DNA from: Aliiruegeria lutimaris
GTDB lineage: Bacteria > Pseudomonadota > Alphaproteobacteria > Rhodobacterales > Rhodobacteraceae
Assembly: GCF_900099935.1 (NCBI RefSeq)
Contig: NZ_FNEK01000023.1
Coordinates: forward strand, 20,904 to 84,903
Length of the DNA: 64,000 nucleotides
Reading direction: 5' to 3'
Both the position numbers and the translations under genes were made by a program. This document shows positions 37,490-46,383 of this stretch, piece after piece. A model generated the notes under the pieces. The model did no database searches. It was not told the origin of the DNA and worked only from the letters and a program-made list of their open reading frames with translations. How positions within the stretch are numbered: the stretch's first letter is position 1; the number at the start of each line of letters is the position of its first letter.

Positions 37490-38563
37490 TCAGTCGAGCG
37501 CATCTGCCACAGATTTTCCGCACATCTGTGTGTCAGCCTGCCCGCCGAGATCCCTTGTTCGCATGGCCGGTTCAGAGAGAATGCGTTCGATTGCGCGCAT
37601 GATGTCGGACGCGGCTTCCGCGTGACCCAGGTGGTCGAGCATCATCGCTCCCGCCCAGATCTGCCCGATCGGATTGGCGATGCCCTGACTGGCTATGTCG
37701 GGAGCGGAACCGTGCACGGGTTCGAACAGCGAAGGGAACTCGCGTTCGGGATTGATATTTCCAGAGGGCGCGATGCCGATGGTTCCGGCGCAGGCGGGGC
37801 CAAGATCGGAAAGGATGTCACCAAACAGGTTCGATGCCACCACGACGTCGAACTTGTCCGGATTAAGCACGAAATGCGCGGTCAGGATGTCTATGTGGTA
37901 CTTGTCGACGCTGATCCCCGGATAGTCCTTCGCCATTTCCGCCACGCGTTCGTCCCAATAAGGCATGGTGATGGAGATGCCGTTGGACTTCGTGGCCGAG
38001 GTCAGTTTTGCACGCGGTCGTGTGGCCGCGAGTTCGAACGCGTATTTCAATACCCGATCCACGCCAATCCGGCTCATTACCGTCTCCTGCAGGACCACCT
38101 CGCGCGGCGTGCCGGCAAACATCTTTCCGCCGATGGAAGAATACTCGCCCTCGGTGTTCTCGCGCACGATCATCATGTCGATGTCGCCGGGCTCGCGCCC
38201 CACAAGGGGACAAGGCACCCCCGGCATGAGGCGCGCGGGGCGCAGGCTGATATACTGGTCGAACTCGCGACGGAATTGGATCAGCGACCCCCAGAGGGAA
38301 ACGTGATCGGGCACGGTTTCGGGCCAACCCACGGCACCGAAGAACAACGCATCGTGGCCACCGACCTGCTCTTTCCAGTCATCCGGCATCATTTGCCCGT
38401 GTTTCTGGAAGTAGTCACAGGATGCGAAATCGAACTCGTCGAACCGCATGTCGATATTGTGACGTTTCGCAACGGCCTCCAGAACGCGAAGTCCCTCCGG
38501 CACGACCTCCTTGCCGATTCCGTCGCCGGGAATGACCGCGATCTTCAAGTGATTATCTGTCAT
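37490..38563 (-). CDS. ttuC: Tartrate/D-malate dehydrogenase (TtuC/DmlA type)
   Basis: 357 aa NAD-dependent beta-decarboxylating dehydrogenase of the isopropylmalate-dehydrogenase superfamily. Close family features to TtuC/YeaU are IAVIPGDGIGKEVVPEGLRVLE, SLWGSLIQFRREFDQYISLRP, RENTEGEYSSIGG, TSATKSNGISITMPYWDERV and VVASNLFGDILSDLGPA. Such enzymes act on D-malate and on tartrate, producing pyruvate or glycerate-type products. It is last of four genes in the minus-strand operon TctC-TctAB-dehydrogenase-dehydrogenase. ATG 38563 gives MTDNHLKIAVIPGDG. Confidence 0.9.
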   Translation of the reverse strand: MTDNHLKIAVIPGDGIGKEVVPEGLRVLEAVAKRHNIDMRFDEFDFASCDYFQKHGQMMPDDWKEQVGGHDALFFGAVGWPETVPDHVSLWGSLIQFRREFDQYISLRPARLMPGVPCPLVGREPGDIDMMIVRENTEGEYSSIGGKMFAGTPREVVLQETVMSRIGVDRVLKYAFELAATRPRAKLTSATKSNGISITMPYWDERVAEMAKDYPGISVDKYHIDILTAHFVLNPDKFDVVVASNLFGDILSDLGPACAGTIGIAPSGNINPEREFPSLFEPVHGSAPDIASQGIANPIGQIWAGAMMLDHLGHAEAASDIMRAIERILSEPAMRTRDLGGQADTQMCGKSVADALD

Positions 38564-38573
38564 TGTGTGTCTC

Positions 38574-39656
38574 TCAATCGTTGCGGCCGCGAAGGCTCTC
38601 GACAACGGCGTCCGTGACCATGCGGGTCGTCGCATTCCCGCCAAGGTCGGGCGTGTGCAGCGCGGGATCGGCCGTCACTGCTTCCACCGCCTGCATGAGG
38701 CGCTCCGCTGCGGGCGTCTCGCCCAGGTGTTCAAGCATCATCGCGGCTGTCCAGAAGGTCGCCACGGGGTTCGCCACGCCCTTGCCGGTGATGTCGAAGG
38801 CCGAGCCATGGATTGGTTCGAACATGGAAGGCGTATCGCGTTCCGGGTTCAGGTTTGCCGTGGGCGCGACCCCGATCGAGCCGGAGAGGGCCGCAGCGAG
38901 ATCCGACAGGATGTCGGCATGCAGGTTGGTGGCGACGATGGTATCGAGCGAGGCCGGTTTCATCGTCATGCGGACCGTCATCGCATCGACCAGCATCTTG
39001 TCCCAGGTAACGTCCGTGAAGTCTTGCGCCACTTCGGCAGCGATCTGGTCCCACAGGACCATGCCATGCCGCTGCGCGTTTGACTTGGTCACAACGGTCA
39101 GGAGCTTGCGTGGACGCGACTGAGCCAGCTTGAAGGCAAAGCGCATGATCCGCTCGATGCCAGCGCGCGTGAAGATCGAGACATCCGTTGCCACTTCGAG
39201 TGGCAGCCCGGGATGCGATCGGCCGCCCTGTCCGGCGTATTCGCCTTCGGAGTTTTCGCGCACGATCACCCAGTCCAGTTCGCCGGCGTTCACGTGGCGG
39301 AGCGGAGACTGGATGCCCGGCAACACGCGCGTGGGGCGCACGTTGGCATACTGATCCAACGGCTGGCAGATCGCGAGGCGCAGGCCCCAGAGCGTCAGGT
39401 GATCCGGAACGTCTGGCGCACCGACCGCTCCGAACAGGATGGCATCGAAGCTGCGAAGCTGGTCTGCCCCGTCGGCGGGCATGAATTCCCCCGTACGCTT
39501 GTACCGGTCGGTGCTCCAATCGAAGTTGGTCACATTGAGTGCGAAGCCACCGTCGCGGTCGGCAAGGACGTCGAGGACTACAAGGCAAGCGTCGACGACT
39601 TCCACACCAATCCCGTCGCCGCCAATCGCGGCGATCTTGTACGTTTTCCTGGTCAT
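38574..39656 (-). CDS. Isocitrate/isopropylmalate dehydrogenase family protein (paralogue)
   Basis: 360 aa second member of the same superfamily, 10 bp upstream of the TtuC-like gene. It has IAAIGGDGIGVEVVDACL, LWGLRLAICQPLDQYANVRP, RENSEGEYAGQGG, VTKSNAQRHGMVLWDQI and ATNLHADILSDLAAALSG. The substrate-recognition segment RLAICQPLDQYANVRP differs from that in the TtuC-like gene (RREFDQYISLRP), so the substrate may differ. The two could act on different tartrate stereoisomers or on 2-hydroxy dicarboxylates (inference). Confidence 0.88.
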   Translation of the reverse strand: MTRKTYKIAAIGGDGIGVEVVDACLVVLDVLADRDGGFALNVTNFDWSTDRYKRTGEFMPADGADQLRSFDAILFGAVGAPDVPDHLTLWGLRLAICQPLDQYANVRPTRVLPGIQSPLRHVNAGELDWVIVRENSEGEYAGQGGRSHPGLPLEVATDVSIFTRAGIERIMRFAFKLAQSRPRKLLTVVTKSNAQRHGMVLWDQIAAEVAQDFTDVTWDKMLVDAMTVRMTMKPASLDTIVATNLHADILSDLAAALSGSIGVAPTANLNPERDTPSMFEPIHGSAFDITGKGVANPVATFWTAAMMLEHLGETPAAERLMQAVEAVTADPALHTPDLGGNATTRMVTDAVVESLRGRND

Positions 39657-39670
39657 TGAATGTCTCCGTT

Positions 39671-41674
39671 TCAGAACAACAGGCCAGTTGGCATGCGAAG
39701 AAGCAGCACTTCGGCCATAAGCCACCAGAAGGCCGTGCAGATAAGCAGGCCGGCCGTGATCCAGATTGCCCACATCTTTGCGGGCGGGTTGTCGTAGTCC
39801 GCGATAACCATGATCGCGATGAAGGCGGCCATGCTGGTTACCAGAAAGCCGATCGCGGGCATCAGCACGACCCATGCCAACATCACGGCCCCAAGCGCGA
39901 TCCGATGCTTGGCAGCGGCATTCAGTTCAATTGCCTCGCTCGGTCCGCCGGCAGGTAGACGCAAGTTCATGGCGATGAGAATGGCCGAAAACGCGATTAG
40001 AGCGGCGGCGATCGTCTTCGGGAACACCGATCCCAGTGGCGACATGCCGGAGGCGCCAAGGTAGATCACCACGCCCAGAACAATGAAGATGCCTGCGATG
40101 ACCATGCCGGGAACGTCGCGCTGCTTCGGCTCCGGCGCGATCCCGGTCCCATCGTCGGCCAGTTGCTCGGCGACCTGCGCTAGCTGTGCGCGCCGCTTCG
40201 ATTTCCAGTCGGCCCAGATCGGGAAAACCAGTGTCAGCACGGCAGCGCAAATGATGCCGATACTGATCGGGCGCATGAAGAACATCTCTGCCAGGCGTCC
40301 GGATGCATTGCCGATCAGATAGGTCTGCACGAAGCCCTGCTCGGCAATCGAGCCGAGGACGAGCCCTAGAACGATGGGGGAAGGCTGGAAGCCGTAGCGG
40401 TTCAGAATCCAGGCAAAGATGCCGAGAACGACCATCAACTGAGCGTCTTCGACGTTGGAGTGGATCGCGAAGGCACCGATGATCGTTAGCAAAGCGACAG
40501 TCGGGGCCAGTATCGCCTTCGGCACCTTGATGATGAAGGAATAGGCGTATCGCCCGATCAGAAGGCCGACAGGCAGCATGAGTGCGGTCGCAATGAGCAG
40601 CCCCCAGATGAACGTGTAGACGATATCTGCGTCTGTCGTGAAAAGCGTCGGGCCGATCTTGATACCCTGCACGAGCAGCGCACCAAGTATGATCGCGTCC
40701 GGCGGCGTGCCCGGAATTCCGAGCACAAGCGTCGGTATGAAACCGCCGCCAACGGTGGCATTGTTTGCTGCCTCCGTGGCGATCACTCCGTCCGGGTTGC
40801 CCTTGCCGAAGCTCTCCGGTTCGTCCGATGAACGTCGGGCCTCGGAATAGGATACAAGCCCCGCGATGGATCCCCCGGCGCCGGGCAGGATGCCGATCAC
40901 CGTGCCGATCACCGAAGAGCGGATAACGTTGAACTTGCGGTTGAGTGACATGCGAAGGCTGTCACGGAAACGAAGTCCTCCCGTTTCCGACGGCTTAAGG
41001 TGTGGATCGGCCGTCGCGACGAGATCGAGGATGACGGGAACGCAATACAGACCGATGATGGCCGAGGTCAGGTCGATACCCGCCAGAAAGCGTTGCATTC
41101 CCATCGTGTACCGCACGTCGCCGCCCACCACGGCGACGCCGATCATTGAAAGGAACAGGCCGACGCAGGCACCGATGAGCCCCTTGACCGTGTTTCCGAC
41201 CGACAGCGCTGCGATGAGCGTCAGACCGAACATGGCGAGCCAGAAATACTCGGTCGGACCGAATGACAGTGCAACCTTTGCCAATGGTGGCGCGAGCAGC
41301 AACAGCGATACCGCACCGACAATGCCGCCTGCGACCGAGGCGATGGTTGCGAGCGAAAGCGCCAGCCCACCGTCGCCACGCTTCGCCATAGGGAAACCGT
41401 CGAACGTCGTGGCGATTGCTGACGGCGTACCCGGCGTGTTTACGAGGATGGCGGCATAGGCACCGCCATAGATCGCACCGGTATAGATCGCGCCGAGGGC
41501 GATGAGGCCCGCGGCGGGATCCATGGTGAAAGTGAAGGGGACAAGCACGGCCACTGCCATGGTCGCCGAGAGGCCAGGAAGTGCGCCGATCACCGTTCCC
41601 AGGATCACGCCAACGAGGGCGAGCAGGAGGTTGAACGGAGTCAGCGCGTTCAGGAGGTAGCCGAGAATGTCCAT
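39671..41674 (-). CDS. Tripartite tricarboxylate transporter permease, TctA-TctB fusion
   Basis: 667 aa inner-membrane protein. Residues 1 to about 500 form the large TctA subunit with many helices: GTVIGALPGLSATMAVAVLVP, YGGAYAAILVNTPGTPSAIAT, GILPGAGGSIAGLVSY and GIPGTPPDAIILGALL. After a charged linker around residue 505-525 (KSKRRAQLAQVAEQL and EPKQRDVPG), about 140 residues with four helices resemble TctB (MVIAGIFIVLGVVIYLGASGM on). In most tct operons TctA and TctB are separate proteins. With the TctC gene 12 bp upstream it makes a complete secondary importer, probably for tartrate or D-malate. Confidence 0.92.
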   Translation of the reverse strand: MDILGYLLNALTPFNLLLALVGVILGTVIGALPGLSATMAVAVLVPFTFTMDPAAGLIALGAIYTGAIYGGAYAAILVNTPGTPSAIATTFDGFPMAKRGDGGLALSLATIASVAGGIVGAVSLLLLAPPLAKVALSFGPTEYFWLAMFGLTLIAALSVGNTVKGLIGACVGLFLSMIGVAVVGGDVRYTMGMQRFLAGIDLTSAIIGLYCVPVILDLVATADPHLKPSETGGLRFRDSLRMSLNRKFNVIRSSVIGTVIGILPGAGGSIAGLVSYSEARRSSDEPESFGKGNPDGVIATEAANNATVGGGFIPTLVLGIPGTPPDAIILGALLVQGIKIGPTLFTTDADIVYTFIWGLLIATALMLPVGLLIGRYAYSFIIKVPKAILAPTVALLTIIGAFAIHSNVEDAQLMVVLGIFAWILNRYGFQPSPIVLGLVLGSIAEQGFVQTYLIGNASGRLAEMFFMRPISIGIICAAVLTLVFPIWADWKSKRRAQLAQVAEQLADDGTGIAPEPKQRDVPGMVIAGIFIVLGVVIYLGASGMSPLGSVFPKTIAAALIAFSAILIAMNLRLPAGGPSEAIELNAAAKHRIALGAVMLAWVVLMPAIGFLVTSMAAFIAIMVIADYDNPPAKMWAIWITAGLLICTAFWWLMAEVLLLRMPTGLLF

Positions 41675-41686
41675 CTTCTTGCGCCG

Positions 41687-42640
41687 TTACTGGATGATAC
41701 CAAGCGCCTTGGCACCGGCGGTATACTCTTCGACACGCTCGGCGACGAACTCGTCCATCTTGTCATACCCGATATCGGTCAGCACGAAGCCGGCACTCTC
41801 CATCTTTTCGATGAAGGCAGGCTGGGCGTTGATCTGGGAGACGATATCGGAAATCCGCTGACGCAGTTCCTCGGAAGTGGAAGCCGGCACCGCCACGCCG
41901 CGATAGGCGCCGCCAACGATGTCGTATCCGAGCTCCTTGAACGTGGGAACATCCGGGAAGGACGCCAGACGTTCTTCGGAGGCAACAGCGAGCATCCTCA
42001 TGGCATCCCCTTGGCTTACACCGGAGGTCGCGTAGTTGAAGCCAGCCATTGTCGAGCCGCCCAGAATCGCGGTGATCGAGGGGCCGGTGCCCGAGAACGG
42101 AACGTAGGTGGTGTTGACTTCAGCCAGCTGGTTCAACTGTACGGCAGCAAGGTTGTTGGCGGAGTTCGAACCCGAACCCGCGAAAGTAACCATGCCCGGG
42201 TTCGCCTTTGCGTGTTCAATCAGCTGATCCAGGGATTCAAACTGACTTTCCTTACGCACGAAAATCGCGTTCGGCGTGTAATGGAAGTAGTGAACCGGCG
42301 TTAGGTCTTCGGTCGCATACCCGACCGAACCGGCAAGCGGCTGCAAGACCGTGTGAGGCAGGTTGATACCCATGACGGTGTAGCCGTCGCCGGGCAGAGA
42401 GTTGAGCTGCGACCAGGCCTGCGCACCGCCCGCGCCGGGTTGATATTGGATCACCACTTGCTGTCCGGTCACGGCCTCCCATTCGGACTGCTGAAAGCGC
42501 GCCGAAATGTCGGACTCGCCACCGGCATTGAACGGGATGATGTAGGTCATCGGCTTGGTCGGGAAGTCCTCGGCCGACTGCGCAGCGAGCGGTGACGCCG
42601 CCAGCAGCCCGGCAAAGATGGTTGCAACAGTTCTTTTCAT
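41687..42640 (-). CDS. TctC-type periplasmic solute-binding protein
   Basis: 317 aa Bug/TctC family binding protein of a tripartite tricarboxylate transporter. The signal peptide MKRTVATIFAGLLAASPLAAQ ends before SAEDFPTKPMTYIIPFNAGGESD, where the PFNAGG loop is the family's ligand-contact motif. VVIQYQPGAGGAQAWSQL is the second conserved loop. The ATG at 42640 has GAGGAAACC just upstream. It starts the operon and is divergent from a LysR-type regulator. Ligand inferred as tartrate or D-malate from the neighbouring enzymes. Confidence 0.92.
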   Translation of the reverse strand: MKRTVATIFAGLLAASPLAAQSAEDFPTKPMTYIIPFNAGGESDISARFQQSEWEAVTGQQVVIQYQPGAGGAQAWSQLNSLPGDGYTVMGINLPHTVLQPLAGSVGYATEDLTPVHYFHYTPNAIFVRKESQFESLDQLIEHAKANPGMVTFAGSGSNSANNLAAVQLNQLAEVNTTYVPFSGTGPSITAILGGSTMAGFNYATSGVSQGDAMRMLAVASEERLASFPDVPTFKELGYDIVGGAYRGVAVPASTSEELRQRISDIVSQINAQPAFIEKMESAGFVLTDIGYDKMDEFVAERVEEYTAGAKALGIIQ

Positions 42641-42812
42641 GGTTTCCTCCTCATGAATTTCCACATGGGAACACGCAGCATGTAGCGGAACCATTCAGAG
42701 ACCTCGGGTCTGCCGGTTTCGGTTCCACGCCAATTCTGCCGAACAACTTTCACTTACAGACAGATGTCCGCCATCTCCTCACAGGCGGACCGGACAAACC
42801 GTAGACTACTTC

Positions 42813-42830
42813 GAAATTTTCTTTAATTTC
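42813..42830. promoter_or_regulatory. Dyad between tctC and LysR gene, candidate LysR site
   Basis: GAAAT, eight bases, ATTTC: an A/T-rich imperfect dyad in the 225-bp divergent promoter region, 36 bp before the LysR-type start. LysR regulators usually bind such dyads near their own start. Weak evidence. Confidence 0.3.
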
Positions 42831-42865
42831 AGAAAGTGAACATCATTATTGCATGCAGGTAACTA

Positions 42866-43816
42866 ATGAGTGAGAGCGACCTGGGTTTTTTTGTGCTTCT
42901 GGCTCGACGCGAAAGCTTCGTCGAAACTGCGCGGGAGATTGGGATCACAGCTTCGGCCGTCAGCCGCCGCCTGGCACGGCTGGAGGATCGGCTCGGGGTC
43001 CGACTGATGAACCGAACAACGCGGAGAGTCAGCCTGACTGGCGAAGGCGAGGCGTATTTCAGCAAGGCCATTCTGCTATTGGGGGAAATCGAAGAACTGG
43101 AGCACAGCCTTCGCTCGGGTCAGGAGATGCCCAGTGGCCTGCTGCGCATCAATGCAACTTTCGGCTTCAGTCGAGAATATATCGCCCCGGCCGCGTCCGC
43201 GTTCCGTGAAGTCTACCCGGAAGTGGAGGTGCAACTTGTCGTGTCCGATGCGCCAATGAACCTCATCGAAAAGGGATTCGATCTGGGTATCCGGTTCGGC
43301 AACTCACCGACAAGCAACCTCACACAGCGTCTCCTTCAGAGAAACCGCAGGTTCATGTGCGCGTCACCGGCGTACCTGAAGCGATATGGAGAGCCTGCCA
43401 GCCTGCACGACCTGAGCCGCCACAACTGCATCGTTCTCAGGCAAGAATACGACGTTTATGACATTTGGCGGTTTGACGACCGCAGCGGTGAAAGCCCGTC
43501 GGCACGCGTGAAAGGAGGGCTTAGCACCAACGACGGCGAAATGGCGCGCGAATGGATGCTTGGCGGGCAGGGAATCATGCTGAGATCGGAGTGGGATATT
43601 GCGCATCATGTACGCGAAGGCCGACTACGGGTAGTGCTGCCCGAATACTTCCAGACGGCGAACATTTCCGCCATATATCCCGAGCGGCATCGCCTGACGG
43701 CCAAGGTCCGCGTTTTCGTCGACTTGCTTTCCGAACGGCTAAGGGCGGCGAACCTCAGCGCTCCGTTCCAGATCAGGAACGCTGACCTGAAACGAGCAGG
43801 CAGAATTAGAAAGTGA
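42866..43816 (+). CDS. LysR family regulator (DmlR-like)
   Basis: 316 aa regulator. The winged helix-turn-helix is ESDLGFFVLLARRESFVETAREIGITASAVSRRLARLEDRLGVRLMNRTTR, and the rest is a LysR substrate-binding domain (GLLRINATFGFSREYIAPA, GFDLGIRFG). It resembles regulators of the D-malate/tartrate dehydrogenases, and it is divergent from the tct operon, so it most likely controls it. The ATG at 42866 fits the family start. Confidence 0.9.
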   Translation: MSESDLGFFVLLARRESFVETAREIGITASAVSRRLARLEDRLGVRLMNRTTRRVSLTGEGEAYFSKAILLLGEIEELEHSLRSGQEMPSGLLRINATFGFSREYIAPAASAFREVYPEVEVQLVVSDAPMNLIEKGFDLGIRFGNSPTSNLTQRLLQRNRRFMCASPAYLKRYGEPASLHDLSRHNCIVLRQEYDVYDIWRFDDRSGESPSARVKGGLSTNDGEMAREWMLGGQGIMLRSEWDIAHHVREGRLRVVLPEYFQTANISAIYPERHRLTAKVRVFVDLLSERLRAANLSAPFQIRNADLKRAGRIRK

Positions 43817-43875
43817 CGCCGATTGCATCATGAAATGATGCCGATTAAGCATGAATGCAGGCGAGAGGCGATCCT

Positions 43876-44778
43876 ATGGACTTGGCATTGCTGGAAGACT
43901 TCCTGGAATTGGCTCGCGAGCTGAATTTTTCCCGCGCGGCCGGGAACCGGAACATGACCCAACCCGCGTTCAGTCGCCGCATCAAGAATCTTGAAACCGC
44001 GTTCCAGACACCACTCATTCATCGCACGACACGTCAGGTCACTCTGACACCCGCGGGCAAGGCGTTCCAACCCCGCGCAGAAGCCATCGTCAGGATGCTT
44101 TCTGATGCCCGGCTGGAAGCTCTGGAAGCCGCAGGGCTTGCGCAACGAAACCTGAACCTCGCTGCCACCCATGCCCTGTCCTACACCTTCGTGCCTCGGT
44201 GGCTCATGCAGGTGGGCACACCTGCGGAAATTGGCGCTCTCAACATGGTGTCTGATACCTACCGGCAATGTTTGCGGCTGATGCAGAATGGCGGTGCCAG
44301 CTTCTTCATCTGCCACAAAGGCTTGGCAGGAAATCAGGAACTTCCGGGTAAACAATTCCTTTGCCACCCAATTGCCAGTGATTGTCTCGCTCCCCTCTGC
44401 GCGCCGGATGCGGAGGGCCTGCCTCTTTGGGAGCTTGGCTCGGAATCACGCGACGTGCCCTTCATAGCCTATGCGGGGGCGTCGGGCCTGCATGCCATCC
44501 TGGAAGCGCACTGGGCAGAGAATGCGCGCCCCGGCATCAAACCGACGATGAACTCGGTTCTCGCCTCGACCAATCTCGAAATGGCGAAGGAGGGTCAGGG
44601 CGTCGCCTATCTCCCCCTGTCGCTTGCCAGGAGCGATATCGAACACGGCAGCCTGACACGTGCCGGAGGCGAGGAGTTCGATGTTCCGGTGCAAGTGGTC
44701 ATTTATCGCCCCCATTCCCGCATGTCGCCGCATTGCGAAGCCTTCTGGAAAAAGGTCGTCGGTCGCGCCGATGGTTGA
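43876..44778 (+). CDS. LysR family regulator
   Basis: 300 aa second LysR-type regulator. HTH region: DLALLEDFLELARELNFSRAAGNRNMTQPAFSRRIKNLETAFQTPLIHRTTR. The effector domain is of the less typical GcvA-unrelated type with FVPRWLM and SFFICHKGLAGN. ATG 43876 is preferred (MDLALLEDFL); an upstream in-frame start adds 7 residues. It lies between the first LysR gene and the enolase gene on the same strand, 118 bp before the latter, so it may control the D-tartrate dehydratase-like gene. Confidence 0.88.
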   Translation: MDLALLEDFLELARELNFSRAAGNRNMTQPAFSRRIKNLETAFQTPLIHRTTRQVTLTPAGKAFQPRAEAIVRMLSDARLEALEAAGLAQRNLNLAATHALSYTFVPRWLMQVGTPAEIGALNMVSDTYRQCLRLMQNGGASFFICHKGLAGNQELPGKQFLCHPIASDCLAPLCAPDAEGLPLWELGSESRDVPFIAYAGASGLHAILEAHWAENARPGIKPTMNSVLASTNLEMAKEGQGVAYLPLSLARSDIEHGSLTRAGGEEFDVPVQVVIYRPHSRMSPHCEAFWKKVVGRADG

Positions 44779-44896
44779 TATATGCAGGTTTGGCATGAAT
44801 ACGACCCAATTCAGCATTGGAATGGACCAGCTGTGATCCACTAGGTATCCGCGACGAACGCCGGCGGGCAAAAACTTTCAGCGAAGGACATCTCCA

Positions 44897-46060
44897 ATGC
44901 GAATCGTTGACATCTGCGAAGTCACGAAACTGATCTCATCGCCGATCCGGAACGCCTATATCGACTTCAGCAAGATGACGGCAAGCTTGGTGGCGGTCGT
45001 CACCGACACCGTCAGGGACGGTCGCCGGGTCGTTGGTTATGGCTTCAATTCCAATGGACGCTACGGTCAGGGCGGCCTGATCCGGGAACGCTTCCGCGAC
45101 CGCATCATCGAGGCGGATCCCGCGTCACTCATGAATGACGAAGGCACCAATCTGGACGGCCACAGGATCTGGGCCGCGATGATGCAGAACGAGAAACCGG
45201 GCGGGCATGGCGAACGTTCGGTCGCCGTCGGCACGATTGACATGGCCGTTTGGGACGCCATCGCGAAGATCGAGGGCAAACCGCTGTTCCGTCTGTTGGC
45301 CGAACGCAAGGGCGTGGAAGCGAACCCGCGGGTCTTCGTCTATGCGGCGGGCGGCTACTACTATCCGGGAAAGGACGACACAGCGCTGCGCAAGGAGATG
45401 CGCGGCTATCTCGAGCGCGGCTACAATGTCGTCAAGATGAAGATCGGCGGCGCCTCCATCAGCGAGGACCAGCGACGGATCGAGGCGGTGCTGGAAGAGA
45501 TCGGCGCCGAAGCGCAACTCGCCGTCGATGCCAATGGGCGCTTCGATCTCGAAACCGCGATTGCCTATGCCAAGATGCTGCGGAACTACCCGCTCTTCTG
45601 GTATGAAGAGATCGGCGATCCGCTGGACTTCCACCTTCAAGCCGCCATGGCCGAGTTCTATCCGGGGCCCATGGCGACCGGCGAGAACCTGTTCTCGCAT
45701 CAGGATGCCCGCAACCTGATACGCTACGGCGGCATGCGCCCCGACCGCGACTGGCTTCAGTTCGACTGCGCGCTTTCCTACGGTCTTGTGGAATACCTTC
45801 GAACTCTTGATGTCCTCGACCAAGCAGGTTGGTCCCCTACCCGCTGCATTCCGCATGGCGGTCACCAAATGTCGCTCAACATCGCAGCCGGTCTCGGGCT
45901 GGGCGGGAACGAGAGTTATCCGGACCTGTTCCAGCCCTACGGCGGATTCCCCGATGGAGTGAAAGTCGAGGAAGGCCACATCGTCATGCCGGAACTCCCC
46001 GGCATCGGCTTCGAAGGCAAATCCGATTTGATCAGGGTCATGCGAGAGTTGGCTGAGTAG
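44897..46060 (+). CDS. Enolase-superfamily D-tartrate dehydratase-like protein
   Basis: 387 aa member of the mandelate racemase/muconate lactonizing group of enolases. Catalytic KMKIGG (Lys180, Lys182), metal ligands in VDANGRFD, WYEEIGDP and TGENLFS, and the C-terminal catalytic His in PHGGHQMSL. The length and motif order match Bradyrhizobium D-tartrate dehydratase, which forms oxaloacetate from D-tartrate. The tct importer and tartrate-type dehydrogenases next to it support this. It may be autonomously transcribed or with the LysR upstream. Confidence 0.85.
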   Translation: MRIVDICEVTKLISSPIRNAYIDFSKMTASLVAVVTDTVRDGRRVVGYGFNSNGRYGQGGLIRERFRDRIIEADPASLMNDEGTNLDGHRIWAAMMQNEKPGGHGERSVAVGTIDMAVWDAIAKIEGKPLFRLLAERKGVEANPRVFVYAAGGYYYPGKDDTALRKEMRGYLERGYNVVKMKIGGASISEDQRRIEAVLEEIGAEAQLAVDANGRFDLETAIAYAKMLRNYPLFWYEEIGDPLDFHLQAAMAEFYPGPMATGENLFSHQDARNLIRYGGMRPDRDWLQFDCALSYGLVEYLRTLDVLDQAGWSPTRCIPHGGHQMSLNIAAGLGLGGNESYPDLFQPYGGFPDGVKVEEGHIVMPELPGIGFEGKSDLIRVMRELAE

Positions 46061-46101
46061 AACAGTGGAAGATCGGGATGAGATCCATCTTCTTCTTCTA
46101 T

Positions 46102-46270
46102 TCAATCTCGGAGTTCCGGCGCATGTGGCGATGCTTTGAACAACAGGACCCCAAGCAGCCCGACAAGTGGGAAAGCGACCCTAACCAGAACAGCTTCCCC
46201 CCCAAGAAACATCTCGCTATGGCCTGAGAGCATGTCAACCAGCGCGAATTCGATGGCAATACCGAGGTAC
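46102..46270 (-). pseudogene. C-terminal fragment of an unidentified membrane protein
   Basis: The minus strand reads 56 residues ending in a stop: AYLGIAIEFALVDMLSGHSE, then a hydrophobic VLVRVAFPLVGLLGVLLF and KASPHAPELRD. No start remains. Its upstream edge meets the IS6-like remnant at about 46271, which probably removed the rest. Family not recognised. Confidence 0.35.
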
Positions 46271-46383
46271 GCGGATGATCTCGCGGCTGGTCCGGAAGTA
46301 CTTGAATGGGTCGGATTTCCTCATCCCGAGATGCTAGGGGACCACCCTGCCCCGCTCGATCGGATTCCCTCTGACAACGTCAC
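46271..46383 (-). mobile_element. IS6-like element remnant 2 (transposase N-terminus and left end)
   Basis: On the minus strand it starts with the degraded end GACGTTGTCAGAGGG and then reads DPFKYFRTSREIIR, the N-terminal segment of the IS6-family transposase. It shares long blocks with 49041-49143 (ACCACCCTGCCCCGCTC). The AmrS stop codon lies at its outer edge. It is a direct repeat of the copy at 49041. Confidence 0.75.
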
